From: Amaricoccus sp.
GTDB taxonomy: Bacteria; Pseudomonadota; Alphaproteobacteria; Rhodobacterales; Rhodobacteraceae
Length of the DNA stretch: 64,000 nucleotides
Assembly (NCBI RefSeq): GCF_017993425.1
Contig: NZ_JAGOMQ010000002.1
Span: 1 to 64,000, forward strand
Direction of reading: 5' to 3'
Shown here: in pieces, positions 39,649 through 47,952 of the stretch
Numbering within the stretch: position 1 is the first letter of the stretch
Layout: the number at the start of each line of letters is the position of its first letter
Position numbers and translations under genes: made by a program
Notes under the pieces: model-generated
The model's input: only the letters and a program-made list of their open reading frames with translations
The model's database searches: none
What the model was told of the DNA's origin: nothing

Positions 39649-42233
39649 TGAAACCGCTCGACATCGCTCCTGCACCGCTCGACGCCGTCGTCAGCCTGGA
39701 CGCGGGCGACAAGGTGCGCGACACGATCTACGGCCGACGCGCCCACAAGCTCGCCCGGATGCGCGCCCTCGGCCTGCCGGTGCTGCCGGGCCTCGCGCTG
39801 TCGTTCGATTGCGTGCGCGAGCTGGCCGAGGGCGGGCCGATGCCGGCGCTGCCGGTGTCCTTCGACGACGGCCGCCTCTACGTGCTGCGCTCGAGCCCGC
39901 TCAGCCGGTCCTGGGGCGGCGCGCCGGCGATCCTCGACGTCGGCCTCGGCGCCGCGACCCTTCCCGCCGTGGCCGCGCGCATCGGCGAGCGCCGCGCGCT
40001 GGCGGCGATGTGCGGCTTCGTGCAGGCCTACGCGGTCTCGGTCGCGAAGCTCGATCCCGAGGATTTCGAGGCGCTCGGCGCCGGCCATGACGGAAGGCCC
40101 GTCGCCGGGCTCGCCGAGAGCGAGATCGCCAGCCTCCTCGCCGCCAAGAAGCGGCTCTACGAGGAGGAGACCGGCGCCCCGTTCCCCGAGGACCCGCTCG
40201 ACCAGCTCGAGGGCGCGGCCCGGGCGATGGCGCGGGCCTGGAACGGCGCCTCGGCGCGCATCCTGCGCGAAGCGCGCGGCGCGCCGGCCGACGCCGGCCT
40301 CGGGCTGATCGTGCAGGAGCGCGCCCGCCGCGGCGGCGACGGGCTCGAGGGGACCGGGTCGGTGCAGACCGTGGACAGCCGCACCGGCGCCCCCGCGCTC
40401 GTCGGGCAGTTCCTCGCCGCCGGAGGCGCCGGCCGCCCCGTCCCGATCGCCGGGGAGCCCGAGGCGCTGGAGGCGCTCGCGCCGCAGGCCGTGGCCGCGC
40501 TCCGCTCCGCCGCCGCCTCCGCCTCCGCCGGGATGGGCGAGGCCTACCAGTTCGACTTCGGCCTCGGCGGCGGCCGCGTGGTGATCCACGACGCCGTGCC
40601 GGTCCGCCGTGGCGCCCGCGCCTCCGTCCGCATCGCGGTCGACCTCGCCGACGCCGGCGCCATCACCCGCAGCGAGGCGCTGCTGCGGGTCGATCCGCGC
40701 AACCTCGTCGAGCACCTGCACCCGCAGATCGACCCCGCCGCCCGGCGCGACGTCTGCGCCACCGGCCTCGGCGCCAGCCCCGGCGCCGCCACCGGCCGGC
40801 TGGTGCTGACGCCCGAGGCCGCGCAGGCCGCCGCCGCGCAAGGCGAGGCGACGATCCTCGCCCGCGCCGAGACGACGCCCGAGGACATCCGCGGCATGCA
40901 CGCGGCCCGCGGCGTGCTGACGGTGCGCGGCGGCATGACCAGCCACGCGGCGGTGATCGCCCGCGGCCTCGGCGTGCCCTGCGTCGTCGGCGCCGCCGAC
41001 CTGCGCATCGACGAGGCGGCCGGCATGATCACCACCCCCGACGGCCGCGTGCTGCGCGAGGGCGCGCTCATCACCATCGACGGGGCCCGCGGCCAGGTGA
41101 TCGCCGGCGCGCCGGCGATGATCGCCGCCGAGATCGGCGGCGCGCTCTCCGAGCTGCTCGACTGGGCCGACGCGGCGCGCGACCTCGGGGTGCGCGGCAA
41201 CGCCGACACCCCGGCCGAGGCCCGCATGGCGCGCGACTTCCGCGCCGACGGGCTGGGGCTCTGTCGCACCGAGCACATGTTCTTCGAGGAGGGCCGGATC
41301 ACCGCGATGCGCGAGATGATCCTGGCCGAGACCCCGGCCGAGCGTCGCGCCGCGCTCGACCGCCTGCTGCCGATGCAGCGCGACGACTTCCGCGAGCTCT
41401 TCCGGATCATGCACGGGCTTCCCGTGACGATCCGCCTGCTCGACCCGCCGCTCCACGAGTTCCTGCCCCATGGCGGCGAGGAGCTCGCCGCCGTCGCCGC
41501 GGCGATGGGCCTGCCCGAGGCCACCATCCGCGCCCGCGCCGAGGCGCTGGCAGAGGTGAACCCGATGCTCGGGATGCGCGGGGTCCGGCTCGGCGTCGTG
41601 CTGCCCGAGATCTACGAGATGCAGGCGCGCGCCATCTTCGAGGCGGCGATCGAGGTGAACCGCGACGACGCCGCGGACCCGGTGACCCCGGAGGTGATGA
41701 TCCCGCTCGTCTCGGCCAATCGCGAGGTCGAGCTGGTCAAGGCCCGCATCGACGCGATCGCCGCGGACGTGCAGCGCGAGCAGGGGGCGACGCTCCCCTA
41801 CAAGCTCGGGGTGATGGTCGAGACGCCGCGCGCCGCGCTGCGCGCCGGCGACCTCGCCGCCTCCTCGGCCTTCCTGTCCTTCGGCACCAATGACCTCACC
41901 CAGATGACCTATGGGCTGAGCCGCGACGACGCCGGCCGGTTCATGCGCGACTACGTCAACCGGGGCGTGTTCCACGAGGACCCGTTCCACGTGCTCGACG
42001 TCGAGGGCGTGGGCGAGCTGATGCTGATCGCCGCCCGCCGCGGCCGCGAGCGCAACCCGGATCTTACGCTCGGCCTCTGCGGCGAGCACGGCGGCGACCC
42101 GTCCTCGGTGCGGTTCTGCAAGGTGGCGGGCTTCGACTACGTGTCCTGCTCGCCCTATCGCGTGCCGATCGCGCGGCTGGCGGCCGCCCAGGCGACCATC
42201 CTCGCCCACAGGGAGGCCGACGCCTCGCTATGA
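39648..42233 (+). CDS. PPDK-like PEP-utilising protein with degenerate ATP-grasp domain
   Basis: 861-residue pyruvate phosphate dikinase homologue, slightly shorter than typical PPDK. The phosphohistidine domain is intact (GGMTSHAAVIARG, His433). The PEP/pyruvate barrel keeps every key residue seen in PPDK: GLCRTEHMFF (Arg540), TIRLLDPPLHEF, VMVETPRAAL, SFGTNDLTQMTYGLSRDD, and the catalytic Cys811 in GLCGEHGGDP. The N-terminal ATP-grasp domain does not. GGKGANL is replaced by GRRAHKL, and the metal/ATP residues of the QDIEFT…LQTR segment are lost (about residues 297–325 read YQFDF…HDAVPVRR). Usual ATP-driven dikinase activity is therefore doubtful. The stop overlaps meaB by 4 bases. Confidence 0.85.
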   Translation: MKPLDIAPAPLDAVVSLDAGDKVRDTIYGRRAHKLARMRALGLPVLPGLALSFDCVRELAEGGPMPALPVSFDDGRLYVLRSSPLSRSWGGAPAILDVGLGAATLPAVAARIGERRALAAMCGFVQAYAVSVAKLDPEDFEALGAGHDGRPVAGLAESEIASLLAAKKRLYEEETGAPFPEDPLDQLEGAARAMARAWNGASARILREARGAPADAGLGLIVQERARRGGDGLEGTGSVQTVDSRTGAPALVGQFLAAGGAGRPVPIAGEPEALEALAPQAVAALRSAAASASAGMGEAYQFDFGLGGGRVVIHDAVPVRRGARASVRIAVDLADAGAITRSEALLRVDPRNLVEHLHPQIDPAARRDVCATGLGASPGAATGRLVLTPEAAQAAAAQGEATILARAETTPEDIRGMHAARGVLTVRGGMTSHAAVIARGLGVPCVVGAADLRIDEAAGMITTPDGRVLREGALITIDGARGQVIAGAPAMIAAEIGGALSELLDWADAARDLGVRGNADTPAEARMARDFRADGLGLCRTEHMFFEEGRITAMREMILAETPAERRAALDRLLPMQRDDFRELFRIMHGLPVTIRLLDPPLHEFLPHGGEELAAVAAAMGLPEATIRARAEALAEVNPMLGMRGVRLGVVLPEIYEMQARAIFEAAIEVNRDDAADPVTPEVMIPLVSANREVELVKARIDAIAADVQREQGATLPYKLGVMVETPRAALRAGDLAASSAFLSFGTNDLTQMTYGLSRDDAGRFMRDYVNRGVFHEDPFHVLDVEGVGELMLIAARRGRERNPDLTLGLCGEHGGDPSSVRFCKVAGFDYVSCSPYRVPIARLAAAQATILAHREADASL

Positions 42234-43168
42234 CGCCGCGCCTGCCGGGGGACCTCGCCGCGCTGCGGGCGGGCGGCAAGCGCGCGCTCGCCGCCGCGCT
42301 GTCGGCGCTGGAGACCGACGCCGCCGACCCGGGGCTCGCCGCGCTCCTCGACGCCGCGCTGGCGCAGGGGAGGGGGCTCGCCCTGGGGTTGACCGGCCCG
42401 CCGGGGGTGGGGAAGTCGACGCTCGTCAACGCGCTGATCGCCAGCCTCCGCGCCCGCGGCGAGACCGTGGGCGTCATCGCCGTCGACCCGTCCTCCCGGC
42501 GCTCGGGTGGCGCGCTCCTCGGCGACCGCACCCGCATCGAGACCGATCCCGAGGACGGCGGCGTCTTCGTCCGCTCGATGGCGGCGCGCCGCCGCCTCGG
42601 CGGGCTCTCCGACATCGCCTATCCGGCGATGACGCTGATGCGCGCGGTCTTCGACCTCGTGATCGTCGAGACGGTGGGGGTTGGCCAGTCCGAGACCGAG
42701 ATCGGCGACGTGGCCGATCTCGTGGTGTTCTGCGCGCAGCCGGGATCGGGCGACGCGCTGCAGTTCATGAAGGCCGGCGTCATGGAGGTGCCGGACGTGG
42801 TGCTGGTCACCAAGGGCGACCTCGGCCTGCCGGCGCGGCGCGCCGCGGCCGACCTGCGCGGGGCGCTGTCGCTCGCCGCCGGCGACCGCGCGCCGGCGGA
42901 CGTCGCCATCGTCTCGGCGCTCGACGGGACCGGGATCGACGCGGCGATCGAGCTCGTCCGGACCCGCGCCGCCGGCCGCGGCGACCCCGCGCGCCGCCGC
43001 GCCCAGGGGCTCGCCTGGGCCGAGGGGCGACTCGCCGATTCGTTCGGATCGGTCGGCGCCGCGGCGTTGCGGCCGCGCCTCGTCGGCTCCGGGAGCCCGT
43101 TCGCGACCGTCGCGCGGCTGCTGGAATCGGGCCGCGCGGCGGTTCACGACTGTCTTAAAGAAGTCTGA
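42230..43168 (+). CDS. meaB: MeaB/ArgK-type G3E P-loop GTPase
   Basis: 312-residue GTPase that protects or loads B12-dependent acyl-CoA mutases such as methylmalonyl-CoA mutase. Walker A is GLTGPPGVGKSTLVNAL, and the base-binding and switch regions VIAVDPSSRRSGGALLGDRTR, FDLVIVETVGVGQSETEI and VLVTKGDLG are intact. The ATG overlaps the upstream stop (ATGA), so it is coupled to the PPDK-like gene. No mutase gene is in the window, so the partner enzyme is not known here. Confidence 0.93.
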   Translation: MTPRLPGDLAALRAGGKRALAAALSALETDAADPGLAALLDAALAQGRGLALGLTGPPGVGKSTLVNALIASLRARGETVGVIAVDPSSRRSGGALLGDRTRIETDPEDGGVFVRSMAARRRLGGLSDIAYPAMTLMRAVFDLVIVETVGVGQSETEIGDVADLVVFCAQPGSGDALQFMKAGVMEVPDVVLVTKGDLGLPARRAAADLRGALSLAAGDRAPADVAIVSALDGTGIDAAIELVRTRAAGRGDPARRRAQGLAWAEGRLADSFGSVGAAALRPRLVGSGSPFATVARLLESGRAAVHDCLKEV

Positions 43169-43339
43169 ATCCCTTCGGCTTTCGTGCGCCCCCCGGGGAC
43201 GCGTGGCGTCCCGCGATTGGCAGGTTTCCGCTTACCCATTGCAATCGTTTGGACATTTTCTCCCCCGCCCTGTCTCTTCGCCGCGCAAGCAAGAACGACG
43301 CGGCCTGATCGGGACCGCGCGCCAAGGGCGAGAGGGGAC

Positions 43340-44113
43340 ATGACCGGACGCGTCGACGCATACTGGCCGCGACTGCCGCGGCGCGCCGCCCTCGCCGCGG
43401 CGCTGGCCGCCGGCCTCGCCGCGGCGCTCGGGGCCGGCCACGCCGCGGCCGAGGCGCGCTCCTCGTCCACCGCGGCGGAGGGCGCGTCGGACCAGCTCTC
43501 CCGCATCCTGTCGCGCGAGCACGCCGCGCTCGACGCCGTCGGCGCGAGCCGGATCGAGAAGCTGGCCGGGGCGCGCAATGCCGCCGCCTCGGGGGTGACG
43601 CTCGCGGCGCGCCAGGCGGCGCCGGACATGCCGACGCCCCCGGCTCCCGCCGCGGCCGCGCCGGCGCGGCTCGACTTCGCGGCGCTCGACCGCATGGCCC
43701 CGGCCGCCGGCGGGGCGGACTTCCAGTGCCTCGCCGAGGCGGTCTATTTCGAGTCGCGCGGCGAGCCGCTGGCCGGGCAGATCGCGGTGGCCGAGGTGGT
43801 GCTGAACCGGGTCGACTCGCCGCTCTATCCCCAGTCGGTCTGCGGCGTGACGCGGCAGGGCGCGGGCGGCGGCTGCCAGTTCTCCTACGCCTGCGACGGC
43901 CGCTCCGACGCGATGACGAGCGCGCTCGCCCGCTCGCGCGCCGAGAAGATCGCCCGGATGATGCTCGACGGCCGGCCGCGCGACATCACCGACGGCGCGA
44001 CGAACTTCCACGCCACCTACGTCTCGCCGGGCTGGTCGCGCAGCTTCACCCGCACCGCGGCGATCGGCGCGCACGTGTTCTACCGCCAGCCCACCCGGGT
44101 CGCGCAGCGCTGA
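43340..44113 (+). CDS. SleB/CwlJ-type cell wall hydrolase
   Basis: 257-residue exported protein. A twin-basic-like N-terminus (RLPRRAALAAALAAGL) and hydrophobic core end in GHAAAEA, a signal peptide with cleavage near residue 38. A low-complexity Ala/Pro linker follows, then the Hydrolase_2 domain (about 130–250) with FQCLAEAVYFESRGEPLAGQIAVAEVVLNRV, including the catalytic Glu, and a CQFSYACDG stretch with cysteines, ending in a THAFYRQP-like motif (here AHVFYRQP). It should cleave peptidoglycan in the periplasm. It starts at 43340 after a purine-rich GAGAGGGGAC. Confidence 0.9.
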   Translation: MTGRVDAYWPRLPRRAALAAALAAGLAAALGAGHAAAEARSSSTAAEGASDQLSRILSREHAALDAVGASRIEKLAGARNAAASGVTLAARQAAPDMPTPPAPAAAAPARLDFAALDRMAPAAGGADFQCLAEAVYFESRGEPLAGQIAVAEVVLNRVDSPLYPQSVCGVTRQGAGGGCQFSYACDGRSDAMTSALARSRAEKIARMMLDGRPRDITDGATNFHATYVSPGWSRSFTRTAAIGAHVFYRQPTRVAQR

Positions 44114-44123
44114 GCCGGGCGGC

Positions 44124-44705
44124 TCAGCCGCCGAAGACCTGCGCCACGTAGATCTGCCCGCAGCCCGGCTCGTCCACGACGATGGCGAAGGCCCCGCCGG
44201 CGCGGCGGAAGCGGGCGTTCATGATGTTGGCGAAGTGCTTCGGCGAGCCGATCCAGCGCGGCACCGAGACGGTCGCCACCTCGGGCGCGAGCCGGCGCGG
44301 CAGGTCGGCCGAGACCGCGGCGCAGCCGAGGCCGTAGCGGCTGAGGTTGTCGCGCAGGATGTTCTCGCCGCCGGTGCGCACCCGCGCCCTTGCCGCGCGC
44401 AGCCGGGCCGGGAAGTTCGGCGTCCCCGGGATCTCGTGCTCCATGATGCGGGCGTTGGCCATGATGCCGGCCTGATGCCGGGCGGCGGCGGTCAGCTTCG
44501 GGTCGCGCGCCAGCGGCTTCAGGCCGTTGGCGGCGCGCTCGGCGTTGATCCCGACGAGGAGCGCCGCGCAGAAGTCGTCGGCCGAGAGCAGCGCGTCGTC
44601 GCTGATCGTCGCGGCCCGCGCCGGCAGCGCGCCCGCCGCCCCCGCGCAGGCCGCCGCCCAGATCGCAAGGAGCCCTCCCGTCGCCTGCCGTCGAGAGAGC
44701 TCCAT
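44124..44705 (-). CDS. exported CAP/SCP domain protein, first of two
   Basis: 193-residue protein with a signal peptide (RRQATGGLLAIWAAACAGAAGALPARAA, cleaved near residue 31) and a CAP (SCP/PR1) domain. The domain has LLVGINAERAANGLKPLARDPKLTAAARHQAGIMA, with the conserved His and Glu cluster, GGENILRD, and the C-terminal GCGQIYVAQVFG. CAP domains in bacteria are secreted, small and mostly of unknown activity. It is 5 bases downstream of the second CAP gene on the same strand and convergent with the SleB gene 10 bases away. Confidence 0.88.
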   Translation of the reverse strand: MELSRRQATGGLLAIWAAACAGAAGALPARAATISDDALLSADDFCAALLVGINAERAANGLKPLARDPKLTAAARHQAGIMANARIMEHEIPGTPNFPARLRAARARVRTGGENILRDNLSRYGLGCAAVSADLPRRLAPEVATVSVPRWIGSPKHFANIMNARFRRAGGAFAIVVDEPGCGQIYVAQVFGG

Positions 44706-44710
44706 GATCG

Positions 44711-45334
44711 TCACCCCGCGAAGTTCTGAGCCAGATAGACGTCGCCGCAGGCCGGCCCGCCCGGGTCGATCGCGGCCCCGGCGCCCATGCGCCGGAAATT
44801 CGGGTCGAGGATGTTGGCGCGGTGGCCCTTCGAGGCCATCCAGCGCGCCACCGCCGCGTCGGCGAGGCTGGCGTAGCTGTGCCGCGGCACCGGCTCGCCG
44901 GTGTCGGCGTAGGTGAAGGCGCAGCCCGCGGCCCGGGTCGAGATCGGCCGGCCGATCAGGCGGAAGGCCTTCTCCATCGCGATGTTCTCGCCGGCCCGGC
45001 GATAGGCGACGCCGCTGACGTCGAGCCGCTCGACCAGCCTTCCGCCCTTCGGCGTCGCCAGCCGGTGGCTCATCAGCCGCTGCGCCGCCATGTTCGCGGC
45101 ATGGCCGGCGGCCATGCGCGCGAGCTTGGGGTCGTCCGCCAGCGGCCGCTGCCCGGCGCGCCGGCGCTCGACGTTGACGTAGAATAGAACCGCCTCCTGG
45201 AACATCCGCTCGTCGGGACGATCGGGATCGACCGCCCGGTCGAACCGCGCCGGAAGGCCATCCTGTGCGCCCGCGGCCGTCGCGAGGCAACAAAGCAATA
45301 TATTAACCAACAACTTCCGGGCGATCCGCAACAT
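44711..45334 (-). CDS. exported CAP/SCP domain protein, second of two
   Basis: 207-residue exported CAP protein, paralogous to its downstream neighbour. The signal peptide MLRIARKLLVNILLCCLATA ends near AGAQD. The domain shows LFYVNVERRRAGQRPLADDPKLARMAAGHAANMA, SHRLATPKGGRL, RRAGENIAME and the closing ACGDVYLAQNFAG. The two genes are probably one transcript and diverged after a duplication, since the same core motifs are kept in the same order. Function unknown. Confidence 0.88.
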   Translation of the reverse strand: MLRIARKLLVNILLCCLATAAGAQDGLPARFDRAVDPDRPDERMFQEAVLFYVNVERRRAGQRPLADDPKLARMAAGHAANMAAQRLMSHRLATPKGGRLVERLDVSGVAYRRAGENIAMEKAFRLIGRPISTRAAGCAFTYADTGEPVPRHSYASLADAAVARWMASKGHRANILDPNFRRMGAGAAIDPGGPACGDVYLAQNFAG

Positions 45335-45803
45335 CTGGTCTGCACCTGTTCTGGCAGCGGGCGCAGGGATACGATGCGCCAGGGCCACTGGCGCTTCAAC
45401 CATCTTTCTACGACCCGCGCGGGTGGAGGTTTTCTCCCGCCGGAAGAGCGACGGGCGTCGAAGCCTCCCCCACGGGGCTTGCCGGCGGGTTAACGCGGTG
45501 CGGGACAGGGGCCCCGGGGGCCCATCCTCAAGGCATGTCGGGGCGCCTTTGCGCCCCGAGGGCCTTTCTCCCCGCCCGCGCAAGCGCGCGCGGGGGCCCT
45601 GCGCGCCGTTGCGCGCGTTTCCCCACCCCCCCTTCCCCCCGCCCAAGGGCGGGGGGAACCTGCCCGACAGGACAAGGGGAGGAGGAAGAGGTAGAAGGGT
45701 TGTGACCCCGACCTGCGGGCCTCGGGCGGCCGCCGCGACGCCCGGGTCCGGGCGGCTTGCGGCCCCGCGCGGGCGGCGCTATGGGGCGGGGCAGGGGAGC
45801 CCG
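45335..45803. other. intergenic region with a cascade of GC-rich hairpins
   Basis: 469 bases between divergent CAP and folB genes, with no supported coding sequence. Four strong stem-loops occur in about 120 bases (45539–45656): CGGGGCGC/GCGCCCCG, an imperfect CCCGC…GCGGG stem, GCGCGC/GCGCGC and CCCCCCGCCC/GGGCGGGGGG with a 2-base loop. GGGGAGGAGGAAGAGG follows at about 45676. The folB start is preceded by GCAGGGGAGCCCG. Confidence 0.6.
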
Positions 45804-46736
45804 ATGAACGAGACCGCGATCGCCTTCGAGCCGCCGCACGTGCGGGCCGCCGCCTCCGCCGAGGGCCAGCCGCCCGACCGCATCTCGCTGCGCGACCACG
45901 TCCGCGCCGTCGAGATCGGCGCCTTCCACGCCGAGCGCGGCGTCACCCAGCGCGTGCAGTTCGACGTGGTGCTGGAGGTCGCCTCCGGCCTCGCCGGGCA
46001 GGGCGACGACGTCGACCGCGTGCTCTCCTACGACACCATCGTCGACGCGATCAGCGCGGCGCTGGCCGCCGAGCGGCTGAACCTGCTCGAGACGCTGGCC
46101 GAGCGCGTCGCGGCGGGCTGCCTCGCCGACCGCCGCGCCGTCCGCGCCTTCGTCCGCGTCCAGAAGCTCGACCGTGCCCCCGGCGCGCTCGGCGTCGAGA
46201 TCGTGCGGCGCCGCCTGCCCGAGGGCGCCGCCCGCCTGCACGCGCCCGAGGCGCCGGCGAGCCCCGGGGTCGAGCGGGTGGTCCACCTCGGACCCGCGGC
46301 GCTCGCCGGGCCGCAAGCGGGCGTCTGGCTGGCCGCCGCCCGCGCCGCGCCCCGCGCCGTCCTGACCGTCTCCCCCGCCACGCCCCAGCCGCCGGCGCGC
46401 GACGAGGCCGGGTTCCGCATCGGCCTGCTCGCCCTCGACCAGGCGGCCTGGGCGCTCTCCGGCCGCGCCGCCGGCCTCGCCGTGGCGACGAGCCGCGCCG
46501 AGCTGGAATGGGCGGCGCGCGCCGGCAGCCCCGCCGTCTGGGCCCCGGCGCGCATGCTCGCCGACGCCGCGCCGCGACCCGCCCTCGACGCGAGCCGCCC
46601 GGCGGACGCCGCCGCCTGGCTCGCCGGCCTCCTCGGCGCGACGGAGCTCGTCCTCTGCGGCGCCGAGGTCCCGGCGCAGGTCCCCGACGGCCTCGCCCTG
46701 CGCCGCCCCGACGCGCCCGCCGGGATCGGAGGCTGA
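45804..46736 (+). CDS. folB: dihydroneopterin aldolase with a long C-terminal extension
   Basis: 310-residue protein. Residues about 25–135 form a FolB domain: DHVRAVEIGAFHAERGVTQRVQFDVVLEV, DRVLSYDTIVDAI and LNLLETLAERVAAGCLA, with the Tyr/Glu active-site positions of dihydroneopterin aldolase in folate synthesis. The remaining 170 residues are not present in E. coli FolB. They resemble a further alpha/beta domain whose purpose is unknown. The position ahead of folP supports the folate assignment. Related Rhodobacterales genes are commonly this long. Confidence 0.82.
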   Translation: MNETAIAFEPPHVRAAASAEGQPPDRISLRDHVRAVEIGAFHAERGVTQRVQFDVVLEVASGLAGQGDDVDRVLSYDTIVDAISAALAAERLNLLETLAERVAAGCLADRRAVRAFVRVQKLDRAPGALGVEIVRRRLPEGAARLHAPEAPASPGVERVVHLGPAALAGPQAGVWLAAARAAPRAVLTVSPATPQPPARDEAGFRIGLLALDQAAWALSGRAAGLAVATSRAELEWAARAGSPAVWAPARMLADAAPRPALDASRPADAAAWLAGLLGATELVLCGAEVPAQVPDGLALRRPDAPAGIGG

Positions 46737-46741
46737 CGCCC

Positions 46742-47290
46742 ATGGCCGCCATTCCCCCCGTCTGCGATTTCGGCCTCCCCGCGCCGGACTTCGTCCTGCC
46801 CGACACCGAGGGCCGCCTCCGGACCCGCGACGAGGTCCGCGGTCCGAACGGCCTCCTCGTCGTCTTCATCTGCAACCACTGCCCCTACGTGAAGGCGATC
46901 GCCGACAAGCTCGCCGCCGAGGGCCGCGCCCTCGCCGCCCTCGGCGTCGGCGTCGTCGCCATCAACTCGAACGACTCGACCGACCGCCCCGAGGACGCGC
47001 CCGGGCGCATGGGCCCCTTCGCGCGGGCGCACGGCTTCCCCTTCCCCTATCTCCACGACGCGACCCAAGGCGTCGCCCGCGCCTACGGCGCCGTCTGCAC
47101 CCCGGACTTCTTCGGCTACGACGCCGCCCTCGGGCTCCAGTACCGCGGCCGCCTCGACGCCAGCGGCCGCGAGGCCCGCGCCGACGCCCCGCGCGAGCTC
47201 TACGCCGCGATGGCGCAGATCGCCGCCACGGGACGCGGGCCGGCGGACCAGACGGCCTCGATCGGCTGCTCGATAAAATGGAAGGCATGA
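46742..47290 (+). CDS. thioredoxin-fold AhpC/TSA-like protein
   Basis: 182-residue cytoplasmic protein of the redoxin/thioredoxin superfamily. The N-terminal PAPDFVLPDTEGRLRTRDEV strand and the redox-active FICNHCPYVKAI motif are typical of the peroxiredoxin-like CxxC group, with VVAINSNDSTDRPEDAPGRMG and VCTPDFFGYD completing the family pattern. A C-terminal GCSIKWK tail with a further cysteine is conserved in such proteins. It starts 5 bases after folB and is part of the folate/glmM operon. Function is not established beyond thiol chemistry. Confidence 0.9.
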   Translation: MAAIPPVCDFGLPAPDFVLPDTEGRLRTRDEVRGPNGLLVVFICNHCPYVKAIADKLAAEGRALAALGVGVVAINSNDSTDRPEDAPGRMGPFARAHGFPFPYLHDATQGVARAYGAVCTPDFFGYDAALGLQYRGRLDASGREARADAPRELYAAMAQIAATGRGPADQTASIGCSIKWKA

Positions 47291-47952
47291 TGGCGCGACT
47301 GGTCTTCGACCTCGACGGAACCCTGGTGCATTCCGCCCCGACCATGACGGCGGCCGCGAACGCGATGCTCGCCGGGATCGGCCGGCAGGCGGCCCCCGAG
47401 GCGACGGTGCTCGGCTTCGTCGGGCACGGGATGCGCCGGCTGGTCGAGCGGCTGCTGGAGGCGACCGGCGGCGTGCCGGAGGCGGGCGTCGACGCCCACC
47501 TCGCCGCCTATCGCCGCATCTACGAGGCCGACCCGGTCACCGGCACCGCGCCCTATCCCGGCGCCGAGGCGGCGCTCGCCAGCCTCGCGGCGGCGGGCCA
47601 CGGCATCGCCGTCTGCACCCAGAAGCCCGACGCGCCGGCCCAGGCCATCCTCGACGGCACCGGGCTCGCCCGCCACGTCGCGGCGCTGACCGGCGGCGAC
47701 AGCCTGCCGGGCGTGCTGAAGCCCGACCCGCGGCTCTTCCGCCATGCCGCGGACCGGCTGCCGCCGGGCCCGGAGATCATGATCGGCGACAGCGCCACCG
47801 ACGCCGAGACGGCGCGGGCGGCGGGCGCGAGGTTCCTGCTCCACACCGAGGGCTACAACGCGCGCCGGCCCGAGACCTTCGGCGCCGACGGGGTGTTCCG
47901 CGACTACGCCGAGCTGCCCGGCCTCGTCGGCGCGGTGCTCGCCCGGGCGTGA
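47290..47952 (+). CDS. gph: phosphoglycolate phosphatase-like HAD hydrolase
   Basis: 220-residue HAD phosphatase. Motif I FDLDGTLVHS with the nucleophilic Asp and the Gph-like cap helices (MRRLVERLLEATGG) are visible, followed by motif II VCTQKP, motif III KPDPRLF and motif IV MIGDSATDAETA. The order and size match phosphoglycolate phosphatase. I chose the ATG at 47290, which has GGAAGG 4 bases upstream; the ATG at 47287 overlaps the preceding stop and is an alternative. Within the folB–folP run it may serve a housekeeping role. Confidence 0.85.
   Translation: MARLVFDLDGTLVHSAPTMTAAANAMLAGIGRQAAPEATVLGFVGHGMRRLVERLLEATGGVPEAGVDAHLAAYRRIYEADPVTGTAPYPGAEAALASLAAAGHGIAVCTQKPDAPAQAILDGTGLARHVAALTGGDSLPGVLKPDPRLFRHAADRLPPGPEIMIGDSATDAETARAAGARFLLHTEGYNARRPETFGADGVFRDYAELPGLVGAVLARA

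Noticed and set aside
45490..45675. 61-codon minus-strand frame in the hairpin cascade
   Set aside because: Composition is the complement of the hairpins; no start signal.
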